Below, piece by piece: positions 1 to 5,623 of a stretch of 12,750 nucleotides of DNA. Within the stretch, counting starts at the first letter, position 1. Every line of letters starts with the position of its first letter. The translations under genes and the position numbers were made by a program. The stretch lies in assembly GCA_035637315.1 (NCBI GenBank), contig DASPXK010000110.1:1-12750 (forward strand), in the 5' to 3' direction. This DNA comes from DASPXK01 sp035637315. GTDB lineage: Bacteria > Chloroflexota > UBA6077 > JACCZL01. The notes beneath the pieces are model-generated. The model was given only the letters and a program-made list of their open reading frames with translations, was not told the origin of the DNA and made no database searches.

Positions 1-1
1 G

Positions 2-994
2 AATCTCCTCCTGCTCTTGCTGGTCCTGGCCGCGCTCGCGAGCGGCCTGCTTGGCTGGGCGCTGCCCGAGAGTCTGGGCTGGCCACTGTACGACCTGCAC
101 CGCCTGGTGGCCAGCGCATTGCTCGTCCTACTCGTGTGGAAGCAGCTCATTGTTCGCGCCTCGCTCGAGCGCCGCTTGGGACGTCGTCCCTGGGATCGCT
201 CGGTTATGGTCGGCACGCTTGCAGGGCTGGTACTGCTGGGCAGCCTCGCGCTCGGGCTGGCGTGGACCCTCGATCTGGTCTCATTCGACAGCTTCGGCGG
301 CTACTCACCGCTCAATATCCACATCTTCCTCGCGCTCGCCGTCCTGCCGTTCTTGCTCTGGCACCTGCTCCGACGGTGGGAGCGCCGCCCGTCTGCGAAA
401 CAGCTCGCCTCACGCCGCAACGCGCTACATCTGATCGGGCTGGGCACCTTGGCGGTCCTGGCCTGGCAGCTCACGGAGCGAGCGGCCAGCGCGTGGGCCC
501 TGGCCGGCTCGCGCCGGCAGAGCGGTTCAAAGCACGCCGCCTCGTTCTCGGGCAACGACTTCCCTGTCACCATTTGGCTCTTCGATCCGATCCCGGCCTT
601 GGCTACCGAGGCCTGGACGCTTCAGGTGATTGGAAACGTGGCCCGCCCGGCCAGCGTGTCATTCCAGCAGTTGCTCTCGTTTCCGGCTCGCAAGCTGACC
701 GCCGTCCTGGACTGTACCGGTGGCTGGTGGAGCGAGCAGGTCTGGCAGGGAATCTCAGTGGGCGACGTGCTCGTAGCCAGCGGCGCTTCGGCCACCGCCC
801 GAACGGTGCAAGTCGTGTCGGTCACCGGGCACCGGTGGGCGTTCCCCATCGGCGAGCTGCGCGATGCACTGCTGGCGACCCACGTGGGTGGTGAGCCGCT
901 CACCCCAGGCCACGGCTATCCTGTCCGCCTCGTCGCGCCCGGTCGACGCGGCTTTCAGTGGGTCAAGTGGGTGGGACGGCTGGAAGTGTATTAG
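2..994 (+). CDS. Membrane-anchored sulfite-oxidase-like molybdopterin oxidoreductase (5' end outside window)
   Basis: Predicted membrane protein with a Moco-binding oxidoreductase domain; the substrate cannot be told from sequence. Numbering from the TTG at 17: residues 1-165 hold about four or five hydrophobic helices, with His28, His102 and His116 placed like heme ligands of a b-type cytochrome module (inference). From about residue 182 the fold is of the sulfite oxidase Moco type: LDCTGGWW contains Cys233, the expected molybdenum ligand, and the C-terminus GFQWVKWVGRLEV is the family's usual ending. The frame is open to the left edge and the upstream codons are all hydrophobic, so the true start is probably outside and this is a partial gene. 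It ends 6 bases from the convergent hicA remnant. Moco-domain call firm; heme role tentative. Confidence 0.85.
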   Translation, partial: NLLLLLLVLAALASGLLGWALPESLGWPLYDLHRLVASALLVLLVWKQLIVRASLERRLGRRPWDRSVMVGTLAGLVLLGSLALGLAWTLDLVSFDSFGGYSPLNIHIFLALAVLPFLLWHLLRRWERRPSAKQLASRRNALHLIGLGTLAVLAWQLTERAASAWALAGSRRQSGSKHAASFSGNDFPVTIWLFDPIPALATEAWTLQVIGNVARPASVSFQQLLSFPARKLTAVLDCTGGWWSEQVWQGISVGDVLVASGASATARTVQVVSVTGHRWAFPIGELRDALLATHVGGEPLTPGHGYPVRLVAPGRRGFQWVKWVGRLEVY

Positions 995-1000
995 CCACAC

Positions 1001-1223
1001 CTACTTCAGCGGAGCGACGAAATCGTCGACGGTCAATCCGGCCGTGCGAAGCGATCCGCGCAGGATCGATGCCGGCACCACGTCGTAATCGGGAACCACC
1101 AAGGTCCTTGTGCCCGGGCATCGTCAACTGCATGTGGTCGCCGGTCGTGTGACTGTAGACCCAGCCCGCTCGCTCGAATGCCCTCCGCGCCCTGCGCCCA
1201 GAGACGCGCGGGAGCCGCGGCAT
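1001..1223 (-). pseudogene. hicA: HicA-type mRNA interferase toxin, frameshifted
   Basis: HicA toxins are small dsRBD-fold RNases that cleave mRNA and are blocked by HicB. The start is the ATG at 1223; the first 40 codons read MPRLPRVSGRRARRAFERAG and then a GDH motif, whose His30 matches the catalytic His of the family. The match then leaves the frame: after HKD the sequence has CTTG where one Leu codon is expected, near 1099-1104. Removing one base restores LVVPDYDVVPASILRGSL and a C-terminal AGLTVDDF, ending at TAG 1003-1001, 73 residues in all, a normal HicA length. As written, the toxin is broken. The hicB TGA and this ATG share one base. An assembly indel is the alternative to real decay. 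Confidence 0.75.
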
Positions 1224-1542
1224 CAAACGGCGGCTGGCTGCCGGACGTCGACTGTGGCGAGCTCGAGCTCGTAGCCGTGGTCCGGCGACAGCTCGCCGGC
1301 TTCACGCATCTCGTCGATGATTTCGAGGGTCTGCGAAACGCCGGCCGCGACCACTTCGGGCCTCTCTATTAGCGGGCCTCGTCCTTGGTCAGCCTCCGTT
1401 TCGAGCCATCCCGAGATCGCCTCCAAGACGTGGGTGAGCGCCTCGTCGCGAGTTCGGCCCTGACTGAAGTAACCCGGCATGGCAGGCACCGAAACGGAGA
1501 TCCACCATCCTCATCGGGCATTAGGATGACTGTGTAGCGCAT
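1223..1542 (-). pseudogene. hicB: HicB-type antitoxin, frameshifted near its N-terminus
   Basis: HicB antitoxins have an N-terminal partial RNase H-like fold that masks HicA, and usually a DNA-binding C-terminus. The ATG at 1542 has a GAGGAG Shine-Dalgarno sequence 4 bases upstream and encodes MRYTVILMPDEDG, the classic HicB opening. At 1501-1509 (GATGGTGGA on the coding strand) the match jumps frame by one missing base; the other frame continues WISVSVPAMPGYFSQG and RTRDEALTHVLEAI, again textbook HicB. The last 40 residues are not a recognisable DNA-binding motif. The gene lies upstream of hicA (hicB-hicA order). With hicA also shifted, the pair looks inactivated unless both indels are sequence errors. 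Confidence 0.75.
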
Positions 1543-1610
1543 GGCACTCCTCGTCAAGAGTCTCGCAGTGGCGAGCCACGCGTGTCAAAGCGTGGGATCT
1601 GGCAGCCGAC

Positions 1611-1769
1611 CTACACCACCCGCCGCACGGCGGCGACGATGTCCTCGGGGCCTGGTAGCACGAACTTCTCCGGCGGCGGGCTGAAAGGCATCGGGACATC
1701 GCGAGCGCCGACACGCTGGACCGGGGCGTCCAGCTCGTCGAAGAGCTGCTCGCCGATCTGGGCAGCTCT
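1611..1769 (-). pseudogene. C-terminal remnant of a pyruvate/branched-chain 2-oxoacid dehydrogenase E1 beta subunit
   Basis: Reading the minus strand down to the TAG at 1613-1611 gives about 50 residues that match only the end of the transketolase C-terminal domain of E1 beta: QIGEQLFDELDAPVQRVGA, then DVPMPFSPPPEKFVLP and EDIVAAVRRVV. Full E1 beta subunits are about 325-340 residues and bind ThDP with E1 alpha. Here the homology stops near 1769 and the next 165 bases are noncoding, so about 85% of the gene, including the interface and cofactor residues, is missing. A further LGVEL match in a different frame just upstream hints at an indel at the break. No E1 alpha or E2 gene is nearby. This has no start codon and is a relic. 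Confidence 0.75.
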
Positions 1770-1935
1770 ACACCGAGCTCCAGGTTCCAGGTTTCAGCCT
1801 CCCGCTTCCCAACTGTGAGTTTCGAGTCGAGGGTTTGGACCTCCACGTTTGCTGGTTCAGGGCTCACGCCGATGACCCGCTTTCGGCTGGCAGCGTGGAG
1901 CCTGCAGCCAGGAGCTCGGGATTGGGAATCTTGAA
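1770..1935. other. Noncoding spacer beside the E1 beta remnant, with short repeat units
   Basis: I find no gene here. The plus strand holds a CAGGTTC/CAGGTTT near-tandem repeat at about 1781-1796 and low-information text up to the stop of the downstream-strand gene at 1936. Frames crossing it lack conserved motifs and are shadows. It is probably debris left at the truncation point of the E1 beta gene. Confidence 0.5.
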
Positions 1936-3558
1936 CTAGTGGGTTGGCATCAGCAGCCTGGACAGACCTTCGCCACGTTCGACTTGGTCGTCGGAGATCT
2001 GCTCGGCGAACGTGTGGCCGCAGGCGTAGCTCAGGTATTCGAGTTTCTCCCGCCGGCGGCCGGGCGCCGACCCGGGCTCCTGCGAGACGGCCCGCGGAGG
2101 GCGCTCCTTCTCTGGGAAGAAGTTGAACACGATGAAGATGGCCGGTTGGGCACACTCGTGGCAGCGAATGCGCCGAATGAGCGGATGCAGCTGCAGGATA
2201 CGCTCGTCTCGCTGGCAGAGCAGGTAGAGTTGTTTGTTCTCGAGCGGCGTGGAGTGAGCAAACGTCCCGTGGTCGAAGTCGGCGTAGGCGCCCGTGCAGC
2301 GCTGGTACGAATACTGGAAGGTCCCATGTTCGTAGGTCATCGACGTCAGGTAGACCAGCGGATAATCCTTGAGGAAGGCGACCTCGGAGAGGATGGTCGC
2401 CACATAGTCCTTGATGCCCGCCCGTCGCTCCAATCCGTCGCCTTCGCCCTCGAAGTCCGGCCTGAACACATCCTCGGGCCAGACGCTCTCGGCGCCGTGT
2501 TTGAGACGGTTGCGGTATGCGGTCAGGGCCTGGAAGGCTCGCGTGATCGGACCACGCCGACCGTCGGGGCGGAAGTACAGCCAGTAGAGCTCGGGGATGA
2601 ACAACTCGAAGGCTCGATCGGCGTGGCAGCGCAGCACGCGGGTGGACATCTCGATGAGCTGCCCGAGGGTCGGACGCCGGAACGCCGCCACGATCATCTG
2701 GTCGAGCTCCAGCGTGCGCCCGGTGGGCCGACGCAGGTAGCCGGCCAGCAGCAGCAGGACAGTGTACTTGACCACAACCTCGAAGACGTCGAGCCCCTGA
2801 AGCACTTTCCGACTCCAGTCGTCCTCGACTTGCATCTTGCGGACGAGCGTGGCCAGAGGATACGGGCCGTGCGCGATCGTGTGCTCCACCGCGCGGCAGT
2901 AAAGCTCTTGCGGGCTGAGTGTCTCCGGAGGCGGCAGCTCTGCGGCGCCTTCCTTCTCAGTCGCCGCCTGGCTCACCGACAGGCGCGCCAGGCGCTGCGT
3001 CGTGTCGGCTAGCCGGGCGTTGTAGCCCTTGAGGATTTGGAGCGCCACGCTCGGATACCTGGCAATCACCCGCATCAGCGTTTGGCGGTCGATCGACAGG
3101 TACTCGATGTCGCTCGCGGCGACAATCGTAGCGGTGCGAGGCGCGTCGCCGATGAGGGCCATCTCGCCGAAGTGGGCGCCGCTCTCGAGCCGACCGAGTT
3201 CGGTCCGATGTCCGTCGACGGTCTTGCAGAGAGTGACCGCGCCGCTCAGGACCACGTACATCTGTTGCCCGCCCTCGCCCTCGCAGCACAGCGTCTGGCC
3301 GGCCGCCGCGCGCTGCTTGAGGATCTCTTGCGCCAGCTTGGCCAGATTGGCCTCGCTCAACGACGCGAATAGCGGGACTGCACGAAGGTCCTCGACCGAG
3401 GTGTCCAGGCTGCCCGAAACCGCGAGCCCCGCATCGGCCTGCATCGGCGCGACCGCTTCTGACGCCCGCGCGGGCTGCCGGGTGCCCTTCTCTGTTCGGC
3501 TGCGCCTTGGCCGGCCCGGCTTGCTACCCTTGAGTCCGGCGGCCTGGTTGTGGGTCAC
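1936..3558 (-). CDS. Cyclic-nucleotide-binding protein with HEPN-like and Cys/His-cluster regions
   Basis: A 540-residue cytosolic protein, not a CRP-type regulator: I see no helix-turn-helix. Residues 1-57 are basic and disordered. Residues 58-178 form a cNMP-binding domain, with FGEMALIGDAPRTATIV (130-146) matching the phosphate-binding cassette; Glu132 and Arg141 are the expected ligand contacts. Residues 215-400 are mostly helical; YRNRLKHG (348-355) gives an R349-x4-H354 motif of the kind found in HEPN domains, which are often RNases. CHEC (466-469) and CGH (513-515) could bind a metal. The GTG start has AGGA 7 bases upstream. The gene is intact between two broken neighbours, tatD divergent 35 bases away. 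Ligand-controlled output by the HEPN-like part is inference; the cNMP domain is certain. Confidence 0.85.
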   Translation of the reverse strand: MTHNQAAGLKGSKPGRPRRSRTEKGTRQPARASEAVAPMQADAGLAVSGSLDTSVEDLRAVPLFASLSEANLAKLAQEILKQRAAAGQTLCCEGEGGQQMYVVLSGAVTLCKTVDGHRTELGRLESGAHFGEMALIGDAPRTATIVAASDIEYLSIDRQTLMRVIARYPSVALQILKGYNARLADTTQRLARLSVSQAATEKEGAAELPPPETLSPQELYCRAVEHTIAHGPYPLATLVRKMQVEDDWSRKVLQGLDVFEVVVKYTVLLLLAGYLRRPTGRTLELDQMIVAAFRRPTLGQLIEMSTRVLRCHADRAFELFIPELYWLYFRPDGRRGPITRAFQALTAYRNRLKHGAESVWPEDVFRPDFEGEGDGLERRAGIKDYVATILSEVAFLKDYPLVYLTSMTYEHGTFQYSYQRCTGAYADFDHGTFAHSTPLENKQLYLLCQRDERILQLHPLIRRIRCHECAQPAIFIVFNFFPEKERPPRAVSQEPGSAPGRRREKLEYLSYACGHTFAEQISDDQVERGEGLSRLLMPTH

Positions 3559-3593
3559 GCCAGAATCCTAACATCGTCCGGCTGTTGAAGTCA

Positions 3594-3934
3594 GTGGAGC
3601 GAGCCACAAGCCATCCGCGCCTGTCCGAGCGACCGCCAGCGCTGGCGGATAGCCACGTCCATCTGGACCCTACTCGTCGGCCTCCATCCGTGGGATGCTC
3701 GGTCGGGCGGCCAGGACCGGGGTGCGGCATATGTTGACGGTCGGGCGGCTGCTGTTGGAGACGGACACCTACCCGCTCCCCGAGCGGCGCACCGAGCCGG
3801 CCGATGTGGCGCTCGTGTGCGCGGCGGTCGCCCAGCTCACGCGACTGGACCCGGCCGAGGTGGCCGTGCGGACCACCGAGAACTTCCTGCGGCTGTTCGG
3901 ACAATCCTCGGCTGGAGCTAGGGCGAGGGGATGA
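3594..3934 (+). pseudogene. TatD-family metal-dependent DNase/hydrolase with internal deletion and frameshift
   Basis: TatD enzymes are TIM-barrel metal-dependent hydrolases of about 255-265 residues. The piece starting at GTG 3594 contains ADSHVHLD (from 3645), the N-terminal metal-binding HxH motif. One base is missing at 3666-3670; in the next frame the family pattern resumes as YSSASIRGMLGRAARTGV. At about 3736-3746 (TVGRLLLETD) the protein jumps directly to the C-terminal part: LLLETDTYPLPERR, then the family's terminal TTENFLRLFG. About 160-170 central residues, with the other metal ligands, are therefore absent. The last Asp of LLLETD is retained. The product cannot be active. It converges on lepB, with 14 bases between stops. 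Confidence 0.8.
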
Positions 3935-3948
3935 GACCGGGCGCCCGG

Positions 3949-4641
3949 CTAGCTCCCGTACGCCGCGGCGGGCATCACGCCCCAGTAGGTCGGCGGCCAG
4001 TAACTGACCCAGGCCTTGCCGATGATACTGTTGGCGGGCACAAACCAGCCCAGGTGTGAGTCGCTGCTGTTGGGCCGGTTGTCGCCCAGGACGAAGTACG
4101 AGCCAGGCGGGACCGCTTTCAAGTCGAGGTCGTACGTGGCGCGGTGCTCGATGTACGGCTCGTCCAGCGGCTGGCCGTTCACGAGCACCTGTCCGCCCAC
4201 GATCCGAACGGTCTCGCCCGGCAGTGCGATCACCCGTTTGATGAAATCTTTATCGGCCTGGCCTGGCGAGCGGAACACGATCACATCGCCTCGTTGCGGA
4301 CCGCTGAATAGAAAGTTGACCCGATCGTTGGGCGTCGTGTCCGCGAAGAACTGGTCTAGGAATGTGCCATCGGTCCGCGCATAGGTGACCTTGTTGATCA
4401 GCAGGTACTGTCCACTGTGGAGGGTCGGGTCCATGCTAGCGCCCTCGACCCGAAAATTCTGGACCACCGAGCGGACGGCCAGGAATATCGCGATGGTCAG
4501 CAGAACGGTCTGAACGACCTCCCAGATCAACGAGCGAGCCGAGTCGCCCCTTGACTCGGAGGCGACCGCTTCGGGCGGTCGCTCGTCCGCGGCGCCGACG
4601 GTGCGCCACGTTGGGAGGGGAGAGACCTGTTTCGCGTCCAT
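3949..4641 (-). CDS. lepB: Signal peptidase I
   Basis: Membrane-bound serine protease that removes signal peptides from exported proteins on the outer face of the cytoplasmic membrane. From ATG 4641 the protein has 230 residues: a 38-residue polar N-terminus, one membrane helix at about 39-60, then the catalytic region. Ser69 lies in GASMDPTL, the general-base Lys135 in FIKRVIALPGE, and GDNRPNSSDSHLGW (186-199) is the conserved late box. I chose ATG 4641 because GAGGAG sits 10 bases upstream; a TTG at 4665 would add 8 residues and fall in the leader hairpin. It is transcribed divergently from purQ and is not in an operon here. All catalytic residues are present. Confidence 0.95.
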   Translation of the reverse strand: MDAKQVSPLPTWRTVGAADERPPEAVASESRGDSARSLIWEVVQTVLLTIAIFLAVRSVVQNFRVEGASMDPTLHSGQYLLINKVTYARTDGTFLDQFFADTTPNDRVNFLFSGPQRGDVIVFRSPGQADKDFIKRVIALPGETVRIVGGQVLVNGQPLDEPYIEHRATYDLDLKAVPPGSYFVLGDNRPNSSDSHLGWFVPANSIIGKAWVSYWPPTYWGVMPAAAYGS

Positions 4642-4667
4642 GCCGGCGCGGCTCCTCGCTGACAATG

Positions 4668-4705
4668 GTGATCGCGCTCCAGGCCAGGCTGGCGGGCGCG
4701 ATCAC
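4668..4705 (-). promoter_or_regulatory. Perfect 10-bp inverted repeat / leader hairpin upstream of lepB
   Basis: GTGATCGCGC (4668-4677) and its exact reverse complement GCGCGATCAC (4696-4705) enclose an 18-base loop that itself contains CCAG and CTGG able to pair. It begins about where transcription from the TATAAT box at 4712-4717 should start, so it is either a 5' mRNA hairpin or an operator overlapping the start site. No T-run follows, which argues against a terminator. Confidence 0.55.
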
Positions 4706-4711
4706 AGCCCC

Positions 4712-4740
4712 ATTATAGCCACCACCGCCGGGCGGAACCA
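4712..4740 (-). promoter_or_regulatory. Candidate sigma-70-type promoter of lepB
   Basis: The minus strand has a perfect TATAAT (4717-4712), rare by chance at this GC content, and a weak -35 TGGTTC (4740-4735) at exactly 17 bases spacing. Expected start of transcription is near 4705, giving a leader of about 65 bases before ATG 4641. The -35 match is poor. Confidence 0.5.
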
Positions 4741-4843
4741 GCCTATTGGACTGCCCGAATCCGCGTGCCTGGACCTTCCTTGACCGCGCTCTCAGGCTGT
4801 ACACTCGGCGTATCGAGAGAGGCACCATCGGTCTGGAGCTCGG

Positions 4844-5623
4844 TTGAAGTTCGCGGTCGTCGTCTTTCCGGGAACGAACTGCGACCGGGAAACCCAACAC
4901 GTACTGGTGGAGGTCTTTGGCCAATCGGCCGACCTGGTCTGGCACGAACAGACCGATCTGGCGCCGTACGACTGCGTGGTGCTGCCGGGCGGCTTCGCTC
5001 ACGGCGACCACCTTCGAGCCGGGGCGATCGCTCGCTTCTCGCCGATCATGCGGGCCGTGGAGCGATTCGCGCGCTCTGATCGCCTGGTCTGGGGCATCTG
5101 CAACGGCTTCCAGGTCCTGATCGAGGCTGGCCTCTTGCCCGGCGCGATGCTGCCGAACTCAGGTCGCTCGTTCGTCTGCCGCTGGGTCCATTGCCGAGTC
5201 GAGAGTGCTCGGACGCCGTTCAGTGTCGGGATCCCCATCGGGCGCGTCCTGAAGCTGCCGATCGCGCATGGCGAGGGCCGCTATTACGCCCAGCCCGACA
5301 GGCTCGCCGGGCTCGAGCGCCGCGGCCAGGTCGTTCTCCGCTACTGCGAGCCCAGCGGTACGGCGACTGCCGACGCCAACCCAAACGGCTCACTCGCCAA
5401 CGTGGCTGGCCTGTGCAGCGAAGGCGGAAATGTTTTCGGCATGATGCCCCACCCCGAGCGAGCGAGTGAGCCAGACCTGGCCAGCCAGGACGGACGCTGG
5501 TTGTTCGAGTCGGTGGTTCAGCCTAACCCCCCGGCCCCCTTCCCTGAAGGGAAGGGGGAGGCTGCTTCCTCCTTCCCTTTAGGGAGGGGGGTTAGGGGGG
5601 TAGGTCTGGAAGTCGGCGCTTGA
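4844..5623 (+). CDS. purQ: Phosphoribosylformylglycinamidine synthase subunit PurQ (glutaminase)
   Basis: Class I glutamine amidotransferase that feeds ammonia to PurL for FGAR to FGAM. The TTG start is supported by GGAG 5 bases upstream and by the family opening MKFAVVVFPGTNCDRE. The oxyanion and nucleophile motif GICNGFQ has Cys86, and MPHPER supplies His203 and Glu205. Family members have about 220-230 residues; this one has 259, because from residue 227 onward (NPPAPFPEGKG and beyond) the frame runs through a palindromic repeat that adds about 33 residues after FESVVQ. The stop TGA overlaps the purL TTG start, keeping translational coupling. It is the first gene of the operon; no purS lies upstream. 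Confidence 0.95.
   Translation: MKFAVVVFPGTNCDRETQHVLVEVFGQSADLVWHEQTDLAPYDCVVLPGGFAHGDHLRAGAIARFSPIMRAVERFARSDRLVWGICNGFQVLIEAGLLPGAMLPNSGRSFVCRWVHCRVESARTPFSVGIPIGRVLKLPIAHGEGRYYAQPDRLAGLERRGQVVLRYCEPSGTATADANPNGSLANVAGLCSEGGNVFGMMPHPERASEPDLASQDGRWLFESVVQPNPPAPFPEGKGEAASSFPLGRGVRGVGLEVGA
5522..5600. repeat. Compound palindromic repeat inside the 3' end of purQ
   Basis: Outer arms CCTAACCCCCC (5522-5532) and GGGGGGTTAGG (5586-5596) are perfect 11-bp complements. Inside lies a perfect hairpin, CCCCCTTCCCT (5535-5545) with AGGGAAGGGGG (5548-5558), and a second weaker one around 5571-5587. The whole can fold as a three-way junction. It is read through in frame by purQ and looks like a dispersed-repeat insertion. 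Confidence 0.8.

Noticed and set aside
1939..3012. Long plus-strand frame opposite the cNMP-binding gene
   Set aside because: Antisense shadow of a high-GC gene with no recognisable domain.
3937..3948. CCGGGCGCCCGG palindrome between the tatD relic and lepB stops as a bidirectional terminator
   Set aside because: With a minimal loop only 4 bp can pair and there is no T-run on either strand.
4780..4805. TTGACC and TACACT upstream of purQ as its promoter
   Set aside because: The spacing is 14 bases, too short for a standard sigma-70 promoter; no better pair is visible, so the purQ promoter is left open.
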